Source: Planctomyces sp. SH-PL62 (GTDB lineage: Bacteria > Planctomycetota > Planctomycetia > Planctomycetales > Planctomycetaceae). Taken from it: a stretch of DNA of 45,097 nucleotides. The stretch is taken from contig CAMDPX010000033.1 in the NCBI GenBank assembly GCA_945905295.1, forward strand, positions 1-45,097, written 5' to 3'. Position 1 is the first letter of the stretch, and the number at the start of each line of letters is the position of its first letter. A program made the position numbers and the translations under genes. Shown in pieces: positions 24,468 to 36,400 of the stretch. The notes beneath the pieces were generated by a model. It ran no database searches. It saw only the letters and a list, made by a program, of their open reading frames with translations, and was not told the origin of the DNA.

Positions 24468-27400
24468 ACGGGACGTTGGCCAGCTTGGGTTACAACCTGA
24501 CCTACCTCTACTTCGAGTATCAGGATTTTCTCGGCAGCGGAACGGGGGCGTTTGATCCGAGCAACTCTTATGTCAATGTGATTGGCGACAGCGTGGTGAT
24601 TGATGCGCGCGCAGATGGGGATGTCGTCGCGTTGCGTGATTCGTTGGAGGTAATTGGTCTCCGGGTGACGGGGACTTACGGTCCCATGATCTCTGGCCTC
24701 TTGCCGATCAACGCGATTCCTTATGCGGCGGGACTCGGATCGTTGGGATCTCTGGGCGCTTCGGCGGCCCGGAGTTCGGTGGGCGTGGTGACCAGCCAGG
24801 GTGATGCCGCGCAGCACTCGGATGACGCGCGGGCGAACTTCACGGTGAATGGAGCGGGCGTCACCGTGGGCGTGCTTTCGGACAGCTACAACACCGGCGG
24901 ATTCGTGGTCAGCGCGGCAGCAGATGTCGCGAACGGTGATCTTCCCGGCGTCGGAAACCCCAACGGTTTCACGACGCCCGTGAATGTCTTGGACGATTCG
25001 TTTGCCGGCGGTTCGGACGAAGGCCGCGGGATGTTGCAGATCGTGCATGACGTCGCGCCCGGCGCGGCGTTGTCCTTTCACACGGCCTTCACCGGACAAG
25101 CGGCGTTTGCTCAGGGCATCATTGACTTGGCGGCTGCCGGCGCGGACGTGATCGTCGATGACGTCTTCTACTTTGCCGAGCCGTTCTTCCAGGATGGGAT
25201 CATCGCTCAGGCGGTGGACACCGTCGCCGCGGCCGGCGTCTCGTATTTCTCTTCGGCCGGAAACCAAGCTCGGCAGTCCTATGAGAGTGGCTTCGTCAGT
25301 TCGGGGGTGTCTGGGAATGGATTCGTCAATCTCCACGACTTCAATCCGGGTGGCGGAACGGACGCCTTTCAGCAGATCACCATTCCAGCCGGTGGAACGC
25401 TGACGCTGTTCTTCCAATGGGATGAGCCGTTTGGTGCTTCAACGAGCGACGTGGATATCTACTTGCTGGACGCCGACAACGTGAGCGCGAACGTCCTGGC
25501 GTCTGGCGAGAACGGAAACGTCGGCGGCGATCCGTTTGAGTTCATCAGCTACACGGCGGGTGAGTCACCTGAGACCGTGCATCTGGCGATTGATCTTTTC
25601 AGTGGTCCGGCTCCCGGTTTGATGAAGTACATCTACCTGGAGTCGTCGGTCACGATTAACCAGTTCGCGACGAACAGTGCGGCGTCGTTTGGGCATTCGC
25701 AGGCGGTCGGAGCGACGGCGGTGGGTGCGGCGTTTTATCTCCAGACACCGGAATTCGGACAAACTCCGCCGTTGCTGGAGAGCTTTTCGTCGGCGGGCGG
25801 CAATTCGATTCTGTTCGACACGGCGGGGACGCGACTGGCGATGGCCGAGATTCGCAACAAGCCGGAGATCACCGCCCCCGATGGTGCCGAGACATCGTTC
25901 TTCGGACAGTTCATCGACTTTGCCGGCGAGACCCCGGGCCTGCCGAACTTCTTTGGCACCTCGGCCGCCGCGCCTCATGCGGCGGGTGGTGCGGCGTTGC
26001 TGCTGCAAGCCAAGCCGTCGCTCAGCCCGACCGAGATTCGAACCGCGTTCACGTCCACGGCAATCAACATTGGTCCGGCCGGGTTTGATTTTGAGAGCGG
26101 CGCGGGATTGATCGACGTCAATGCGGCGCTTGGCTTCGTTGGTCCTTTGGATTACGGCGATGCTCCCAGCCCGTATCCCACGCTGTTTGCCAACGATGGT
26201 GCGCGTCACACGGCGACGGGTCCGCGGTTGGGCAACGCTCGCGACAGTGAGCTGGAAGGACAGCCCAACGCGACCGCGACGGGGGATGGTGCGGACGAGG
26301 ATGGCATTTCGTTCCCGACCACGCTGTTTGTCAGCAGCAATGGAACGACGATGGCCAGTGTGGAAGTCGATTTGCAGAACGCGGACGCAACCTCGAACTT
26401 CCTGGATGCGTGGATTGATTTCAATCAGGACGGCGACTGGAGCGATCTCGGCGAGAAGATCATTTCGAGTGCCGATTTGGGAACGATGGACGGTCTGCAG
26501 ACGGTGTCGTTCACGATCCCGCAAGATGCCATGCCGAATACGGGAATCACGTTCGCTCGCTTCCGCTTGAGCACCACCGGAGGTTTGAACGAGACCGGCT
26601 TTTCCGCCGCTGGTGAGGTCGAGGACTACGCGGTCACGTTGGTCGAGTCCGATGCCGGAGGGATGGGCACGGTGGATCTCCCGGCGGGCGGCGGCGGATT
26701 CACGGTGGATGTGAGCGGCGGTCAGGTGCGAGTTCTGCAAGGTGGCCAGGTCATTCAGTCGACTCCCTTGGGGGACAACAACGCGCTCGTCATCAATGGC
26801 ACCGACGCGGGCGACGACACACTGACGCTGGACCTGTCGAATGGCAGTCCGATTCCAGCCGGCGGGCTGGTCTTCAATGGCGGGATGGGTGGCGACGACA
26901 TGTTGCAGGTGCTCGGTGGCACGGCGACGGACGTGGTTTATGCGGTGTCGCCACCGGGTGCCGGGAACGGCAACGGGACACTGTCGATCGATGGTGCTGA
27001 CATCGCCTTCACGGGGTTGGAGCCGCTGTTGGTGACGGTGATGGCCACGACCGTGACGATTGATTTGTCGGGTTTGGCGGCTGGTGAGGAGCTGACGCTG
27101 CAAGACGTCGGGGCCAACAACGACATGATGTCGCAGGTCAACTTCGTCAACAACAACCTCGAAGACATCACCTTTGCGAATCCGACCGGATCGTTTGTGA
27201 TCATCGGCAGCGACATGCTCGACACGTTCCACATCAACGCTCTGGATACGTTGGACAACACCGGAGCCGCGTTGTCGGCGACACTGACCGTCGATGCCGG
27301 CAGCGGCAATGACATCATCGACTTCAACGCAAAGACCAGCAGCGGAACCTACACGTTTAATGGAGAAGGTGGCTCCGATGAATTGCAAGGCCGTGACGCC

Positions 27401-30400
27401 AATCAAACCTGGAACATCACGGGAGCTGACGCCGGGAACATCGGCGGCCTGGGTGTCGTGGATTTCACGTCGATCCAAAATCTGACCGGCGGCACAGGGG
27501 ACGACAGGTTCAATATCGCGACCGGGACGAGCATCTCCGGCGCGATCACCGGTGGAAACGGCAACGATACGTTGGACATCGACGGTTCGGGGACCGTGAA
27601 TACGTTCAACGGCGGCAACAACACCGACACGATTGATGAGGCGGATGTGACCACGGTCGTCGCAACACTGACCACGGCGATTTCCGGCACCATCACGAAC
27701 ATCACCAATCCCTACACCAGCGTGGAAGCGTTGATCGGCAACGACACCGACTCCACGTTGAATCTGCCGAACTCCGGCTCGATCGTCTCGATCACCGGGA
27801 TGAATGACGGCACCGTCATGAATGGCGGCACGATGAACTTCACCGACTTCAATGTCGTGGTCTTCGGTGACGGGGACGACGATATCACCTTCCTGGCCGG
27901 AGCCAGCCTGACTAGCAATACGATCAACGGCGGACTCGGCGACGATACGTTGACCGTGGACTTCACTGGCAACGTGCCGCTGGCGGCGGGCACGCTGAAC
28001 TGGGAAGGGGGCGACGAAGTCGGCGACAACGATGCGTTGGTCATCACCGGCTACAACTTCACGGCGGGACCGTTTGCGAATGGGGCGGCCGATGTGACGG
28101 TCAATCACCTGAATGACGGCGATCCGACCAACGGCGATGAAGGCAATGTCACGGTCGGCCCGGTCGGAACGCTGCTGGGGACGATCAATTTCATTGAAAT
28201 CGAACCGTTGATTCTGGCAGGTTCGGCGGCGGACGTGGTCATCAATCTGCCGGTGGGGACTGCCAACACCGATGTGCTGTTTGCGGATGACACGGCGGCG
28301 AACTTCGGGGCGAATGGGAACAACCTCGCGAATCGCTCGGCCATTGATGCTTCCACGTTTGAGTACACCGAGTTCGTGAATCCGACGAATACGCTTGTGA
28401 TCAATCTCGGCGACCAGGGTGACACGATCACGATCCTGAGCTTGGATGGGAATTATGTGACGGCTGGGCCGAGCGCGGGGACGACGATTCAGGGCGGGAC
28501 CGGAGATGACGTCATCAGCTTCGCATTGGTGACTCCGGCGGCGACGAACATTGATCTGTTGGGCGGTCTGGGCGACGACCTGTTTGACATCGACACCACG
28601 CTGACGGGTGAGGTGGATGGGCAAGCAAATACGATCGCTGGCGACACGTTGGCGGGGGATGCGATCGACCTGGTGACGTTGACGGGTGGCAACGCGGATG
28701 GTTTCGCGGGAGATGAAGCCAGCATCACGGCGGGCTTCAACGGCATTGAGACGATCACGGCCAACGCAGCCGCCAACTCGCGATTGACCGGCCGGGACGA
28801 TGCCAGCACTTGGACGCTCAACATTGGTGGCGTCCAAGGCCGTTACGACGACAGTGATGTTGGTGTGACGGGAACTCCGCAACTGCGGCACAACAACTTT
28901 GACACGCTGCAAGGGGGAACTCAGAGCGACCTCTTCCTCGTGACGGTTGCGAGCACGTTCAATTTGAACGGCGGCGACGGAGTGGACAACTTTGACATCG
29001 ACGCGGCGTTGGCCGGCACCATCCAAGGGGGATTGGGAGTCGATACGCTGCAAGGGGATTTGATCACGGCGGTGACGCTGACCGGTTCGGTGGCCGCTGA
29101 TGGCTATGCGGGGAACGAGGCGGATATCAACGGCGGCGCGAACAGCTTCATCGGCATCAACGTGCTCTTGGCCAGCACGGCGGTCGGAGTCGATGCCTTG
29201 CTGATGGGCCGGGACTTGGCCAGCACTTGGACCCTCGACGGTGCTCCGCGCTACAACGACGGCACGGGCAATGGCACCGTGTCTTTCGTTGGCTTCGAGA
29301 CGCTCAGCGGTGGTACGGCCATCGATTCGTTCCTGGTGACCGTGGACCCGGATGACGGTCAGGGCACGGATGGCACGACGCTCTTCGGAAACGACGGCGC
29401 TGATGTGTTCCAACTCGACGTGGCGTTTCTGGGCCAGGTCTTTGGTGGCGGAGTCGGGCCAGCGACGGATCTCGACGTTCTGCAAGGGATCGTGATTGAT
29501 AACGTGGTGCTGGTCTCTTCGGACAACGAAGGTTTCAACGGGACGGAAAACAGCATCACGACCACGCCCGTGGGAATGAACGGCTTCAACGGGATCGACA
29601 CGATCAATGCGACGACGACTGTCGCTTCGCGGTTGACCGGACGTGACGTAGGAGGGGGTTCGACGTGGACGATTGCCGGTGCCGGTTCGAGCTACACCGA
29701 TGGGACGCGGACTCTGGTCATTGATACGGACTTCGACAGCCTGCAAGGGGGGAACGACAGCGACACCTTCAACATCACCGCGAACAGCGATTTCGATTTG
29801 TTCGGCGGCGACGGTTCGGACACCTTCAATGTGATCGGTGTCGGTACAGTGCTGACCGGTTCGATCGACGGTGAAGGAGCGAACGATCTGCTGCAAGGGA
29901 CCGGGATCGACGACGTGACGCTGGTCTCGTCAGCGGCTGGAGGCGAGTTCTCCGGTCTGGAAGGGAGCATCTCCGGCGGCTTCGCGAGGATCGGGACCAT
30001 CAACGGGACTACCGCCGGCACCGGAATTCTAAGGGGCGAGGACGCCGGCACCAGCACTTGGACTTTGAATGGTGTCGCTCCGACCTACGCCGATGGCACG
30101 AGCACACTCAACTTCAGTCTCTTCGGCACTCTGCAAGGCCGGGGTGCGGTGGATAACTTCACCGTCACGGGAGTCAGTGACTTCAACCTCAACGGCGGCG
30201 GAAACAACGACACGTTTACGCTCAATGCCGCTTTGAATGCCGGGCGTTCGATCAATGGCGAGGATGGCATCGACACGCTGACCGGGGCGACGATCAGCGT
30301 CGTTGGTCTGACGGCGGCGGTCACGGGGAATGGTTTCTCCGGGACGGAAACCGATATCCCCGGCGGCTTCCTGGGGATCAACACGTTGGTGGGGACCAAC

Positions 30401-33400
30401 AGCGGCACGCTGACGGGCTTCTCTGCGGGTGGGACGAGTGCGATTTGGACGCTCACCGGCGATACGGCGACCTACGCCGATTCGGCCTCGGGCGAAGTCT
30501 TGAATCTCAACGACGGCGCGATTGCCGGCGTCGTGACGCCGGGCTTTACCATTCTGCAAGGTGGGGGCGGCATCGACACGTTCAATGTGAATGCTTCGAC
30601 GACGGTGGAACTGTCGGGGAACGGTGGCGCGGATGTCTTCAATCTCACGGACGACGATGCCACGGCCGCAACGGTGCTGTTGACGGGCAACATCAGCGGC
30701 GGCGACGGTGTGGATAGCGTGAGCTTCACGAACAACACGGCCAATCTCTCGGGCAACATCGACGGCGGGTTGCTCGGAGCGTCCATCAATTTCAACGCGA
30801 CCACGACCGGTGTTGACGTGACGATTTCGGGAGCCGGGGTTTCGGCGGGAGTGGCGGGAGATGACAGCGTCGGCTTCGTCGGCGGCACGTTCACCAACAT
30901 CACGACGATCATCGGCGAAGCGGGCGTGGGGAACCTATTTAACGGAGCGACGAGCGGCACCTTCAATTTCGGAGCGACCGCGACGTACACGACAGGTGGC
31001 GGGATGGTGACGTTCTCGCAATTTGAAGAAGCCCACGGTGGTTCGGGGAATGACACATTCAACGTCTCGGCCGCTCCAGCAATTCCGCTCTTTGGCGGTG
31101 ACGGCGACGACGCGTTGGCGGTCGATTTTGCCGCCGGTGCGTTTGACGTGACCTTCGATGGGGAAGAGCAGGCGACGGTGGCGGGAGACAATCTCACGGT
31201 CGCCAATAACACCTTCGCGACTTTGGACTACACGGTCACCGCCGTCGGCGAGGGCAATCTAGTGTTTGCCGGTGCCACGGTTGGAGACCCCAATGGCACG
31301 ATCACCTTCACCGGTCTCGAACCGGTGACGGTCACCTCCGCGTTGGGGACGGTGACGATCACGATTGATCCGGCGGCGTTTGCCGGGACCATCACCACGA
31401 ATATCTCAAGCGCCGCCGGCGTCACGACGGTGGACTTCGATAACGGACTGGAAGATTTGGTTTTCACGAATCCCACGGTCGCGCTCATTTTCATCGGCGA
31501 CAATGCGGAAACGGACATCATCAACGTCAACTCGATGGTGGGCTTCACGGCAGCACTCACGATCGACGCGGGTGCTGATGTCGGCGATGTCATCAGCGTG
31601 ACCTCGGATTTGGCGCTCGGTTCGGCAACGTCCACTGGCGATCTGACGCTCACCGCTGAGACGATCAACTTGAGTGCGGCCAGCATTCGCACGGACAACG
31701 TGGCGGCGGCCGGCAGCGTGACCTTGGACGCGACGACGATCAACATCGACGCGAATCTGACCATCGATACGAACAATGGCACCGACGGAATCTTGGACGT
31801 CGTGACTTCCCGGATCGACGCGGTCGCAGGCGGAGCGCAATCCCTGACGCTGGATCTGGGGGACAGTTCGTTCGCCGACAACAATGCGGTGGCGAACGAT
31901 TACAGCACCGTGGCGATCACCAGCGCCAACGACGTCACACTGACTGAGACGAACACGATCAACCTGGGCACCGTCTTGGTGACCGGAACGTTGACCGGCA
32001 CAGCGAACGGGCTCGTGGACTTCACCGGCGGAGCCAGCACGGTGGGACTCTTGGATATCAATACCAATAACGCCGGCGCGATCACGGATACGGCGGGCAC
32101 TCTCGTCGTGACCGGTACGGCAACTTTGTCGGCCGGTGCTCTGAACAACATCACCTTGAACAACGCCAACAACTTCAGCACGGTGGTGCTGGTTGACGGC
32201 CTGAACGTCACTCTGAACGACACGGGCGCGATTACCCTGAGCACCTTTGCCGGAACGTCGGACGTCACGGGGAACCTGAGTGTGACGGCGGCCGGTTTAG
32301 TCGACTTCAGCGGGCCGGGGACGACCACTGTGGGCGGGACGCTGTCGATTACGACCACGGCGGGCGGAATCACCGACAGCGATCCCACGGGCATTTTGGC
32401 GGTGACGGGAACGGCAACTTTGGCAGCGGGTGCGGCCAACAACATCACGCTCAATAACGTCAACAACACCTTCAGCACGGTGGCGATCACGAGCGGTCTC
32501 GACGTGATCTTGGTCGATGCGGACGCGATCAACTTGGGAACCTCGGCGGTGTCGGGATTCTTGAACGTGACGTCTGGTGGTTTGGTGGACTTCACGGGCG
32601 CGGGAGCCTCCACCGTCGGTACGACGCTGACCATTGCCACGACCGTCGGCGGGATCGACGACAGCGGCACGGGCACATTGACAGTCACCGGGACAGCAAC
32701 CTTGGCGGCCGGAGCGACGAACGACATCACGCTCAATAACGCCAACAACTTCAATACCGTGGTGCTCATCAGTGGCCGCGACGTGACTTTGAGCGACACC
32801 GGCGCGATCAACTTGGGAAATGCGATCGTGACGGAGGATCTCAGCGTGACCGCGGGTGGGCTGGTCGACTTTACCGGCGCGGGCGCGAGCACGGTGGGGG
32901 GCACACTGGGGATCACGACAACGGCGGGCGGAATCACCGACACGGGTGCCGGCTCGTTGACGGTGACGGGCCTCTCAACACTGGCGGCCGGAGCGGCCAA
33001 CAACATCACGTTGGATAATGTTCCCAACGACTTCAGCACCGTCATCATCACTAGCGGAAACAACGTGACGCTGCGGGACACGACCGACATCGACCTGGGT
33101 GCCTCCACGGTGAGCGGGGCGCTGTCGGTCACGACCGGTGGCAACATCACGGAAAGCGGCGCTCTCATCGTGCAATTAACGACGACGCTCGCAGCCACGA
33201 ACCCCAATAGCGACATCCTGCTGAACACTCAGGCGAACAATCTCACCGGAGCCGTCAGCTTCGGCGGCACCTTGGCCAACATTCGGGACGTGGCGCTGCG
33301 CAATGTGAATGCGGCCGCGACGGTGCCGACGCTCAGCACCCTGACGTCGTTGCAGAATCTGACGATCAACTTCGACAACGCCAATGTCGTGCTGCCAGCA

Positions 33401-36400
33401 CTGACGACGACTAACGGCGGCAATTTGGTGGTGACCTCGGGTGGTGCCGTCGGCGTCACCAACGCTGCGTTGGTCACGGTGGCCGGCACTTCCACCCTGA
33501 CCACAACCACCAATGGCGCGGACATTGTCCTGAATCCGTTCGCCTCGACCGGTGCCGTGACGCTGAACACCGTCGGAGCGGGTGGTAACGCGACGCTCGT
33601 CAGCGCCGGCGCGATCAGTTTCGGCGGCACGTCGACGGTCAACGGCGACCTGGCAGTGACTGCGGTCGGCATCACGCAAGACGTGACGGGCGTCCTGACA
33701 GTCACCGGCACCACGAGCCTGACGGCCGGAGCGGCCAACAACATTACGCTGGGCAACGCGAACAACTTCGGCGGCGACGTGACGATCGTGTCGGGCCTGA
33801 ACGTGACGCTCAACGACACCGGGGCAATCAGCTTCGGCGGCCTCTCGACGATCAGCGGCAACCTGATTGTCACGGCGGCCGGCCTGATCAGTGGCGGTGG
33901 CGCGGCGGGTACGCTGGCGGTCACCGGTACCACGAGCCTGACGGCCGGAGCCGGGAACAGCATCACGCTGGACAACGGCAACAACTTCGGCGGCGACGTG
34001 ACGATTGTGTCGGGGATGGACGTGACGCTCAACGACACCGGAGCGATCAGTTTCGGCGGCGTGTCGACGATCAGCGGCAACCTGATTGTCACGGCGACCG
34101 GCCTGATCAGTGATGGTGCGGCGGGGACGCTGGCGATCACCGGCACCACGAGCCTGACGGCCGGTGCGGCCAACAGCATCACGCTGGATAACGCCAACAA
34201 CTTCGGTGGCGATGTGACGATCGTGTCGGGCCTGAACGTGACGCTGAGCGACACCGACGCGATCAGCTTCGGCGGCGTGTCGACGATCAGCGGCAACCTG
34301 GTCGTGACATCGGCTGGGTCGATCAGTGACGGGGCGGCGGGGACTCTGGCGATCACCGGCACCGCGAGCCTGACGGCCGGAGCCGGGAACAGCATCATGC
34401 TGGATAATGCCAACAATTTCGGCGGCGATGTGACGATCGTGTCTGGCCTGAACGTGACGCTCAACGACACCGGAGCGATCAGTTTCGGCGGCGTGTCGAC
34501 GATCAGCGGCAACTTGATGATCACGGCGGCCGGCCTGATCAGTGATGGCGCGGCGGGAACGCTGGCGATCACCGGCACCTCGAGCCTGACGGCGGGAGCG
34601 GGGAACAGCATCACGCTGGACAACGCCAACAACTTCGGCGGCGACGTGACGATCGTGTCGGGCCTGAACGTGACGCTAAGCGACACCGGAGCGATCAGCT
34701 TCGGCGGCGTGTCGACGATCAGCGGCAACTTGATTGTCACGGCGGCCGGCCTGATCAGTGACGGGGCGGCGGGAACTCTGGCGATCACCGGCACCACGAG
34801 CCTGACGGCGGGAGCCGGGAACAGCATCACGCTGGATAACGGCAACAACTTCGGCGGCGACGTGACGATCGTGTCGGGCCTGAACGTGACGCTGAGCGAC
34901 ACTGGAGCGATCAGCTTCGGCGGCGTGTCGACGATCAGCGGCAACCTGGTCGTGACGTCGGCTGGTCTGATCAGCGACGGGGCGGCGGGGACTCTGGCGA
35001 TCACCGGCACCACGAGCCTGACGGCGGGCGCGGCGAACAGCATCACGCTGGACAACGCCAACAACTTCGGCGGAGCGGTCACGGTCGTGAGTGCCAACAA
35101 CGTGACGCTGGTGGATGTCGACTCGCTGAGCATCGCCAGCATCACTGCGGCCGGCACGGTCGCGGCGACTGCGCGCGGTAATGACAACACACTGGCTGTG
35201 AGTGGGGCGGTGACGGCTGTCGGAACGGTGGCCTTCAATGCGGACAAGATGGCGTTTGGTATTGGTGCGACGGTCACGGCCGCTGGTGTCGGATCGACCG
35301 TGACGCTGCTGCCGTTCAACAATGGCGAGTTGATCAATCTCGGTTCGGGGACCGATTTGGTTGCCAATACCTTGGAATTGTCGAACGCGGAAATCGGGGG
35401 CATCTCGGCCGCGAATCTGGTCGTCGGAAATACCAACTCCGGAGCGATCACGGTTTCGGCCGCGGTCACGACAGCGGTGACGACGCTCGTCACGATCACC
35501 ACGGGGATCAATAACAACGTCGCGTTCGGTGCGACGGGGCAACTGAATACCGGGGCGGCGAACCTGACGTTGGCTCTGGATGCCAATGGGGTCGGCGCGG
35601 TCCTGTCGTCCAGCGGAGCGGCTTCCGATATCACCACGACCTTGTTGACCATCAATGCGGGTCAAGGGGGAATTGGTGTTTCAGGGAATCCGCTGTTCTT
35701 CGACGCGACCACGTTGGTCACCAGCTCTGGCGTCAACGGCACGCAGTTCCTCCGCGAAATGGGCTCGGTGACTTGGAATAGCAGCTCGGCGGGCATTGTC
35801 GGGAATCGCGCGGCGATCACGCTGGAAGGTGGGACGTTCAATGTTGGAGCCGGGCAGACCATCACGGTCTCCACGCTGACCGTCGGCACGGGGGCGACCT
35901 TGGGTGGCACGGGCATCATCGCCGGAAACGTCACCAGCACGGGGACCGGCATTGTGGGACCGGGCACCAGTCCCGGCATCCTGACGATCAACGGCAACTA
36001 CACCCCCGGAGCAACCGGTGTCACGGCTATCGAGCTCACCAGCCCGGATAACCTCTACGACACCGTGGGAACCGATTTCGATCAGCTCATCGTCAATGGC
36101 ACGGTCAATCTGAATGGCTCGACGCTGACGCTAACGGGCGGAGCGGTCGCGGGGGCGCCGGGAACCATCATCCCGATTCTGCTCAACGACGGCGTGGACG
36201 CGATCACTGGCACATTCAATGGCCTGGCCGATGGCACGATGGTCACGGTGGGCGGAGTCTTCATGGGCTTCATCAGCTACTTCGGCGGCGACGGCAATGA
36301 CGTGACGCTGACGGTGGCATCAGTCGGCCCGGCGATCATCAACGACATCGCCGCGAACAATGGTGTCTTCGAGATTCGCCAGGTGGGTGAAACGATTCAG

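Noticed and set aside
25565-29896. 1443-codon open frame on the minus strand opposite the giant gene
   Set aside because: It mirrors the codon bias of the plus-strand repeats (many similar minus-strand frames occur along the whole gene), has an Arg/Val/Gln-rich composition, and shows no domain or ribosome site.
33761-35093. CRISPR-like array
   Set aside because: Regular 216-bp repeats are fully coding, contiguous and lack short-repeat/spacer structure.
33229-35655. 808-codon minus-strand frame with repetitive sequence
   Set aside because: It is the antisense reading of the 216-bp array; the repetition is inherited from the real gene.
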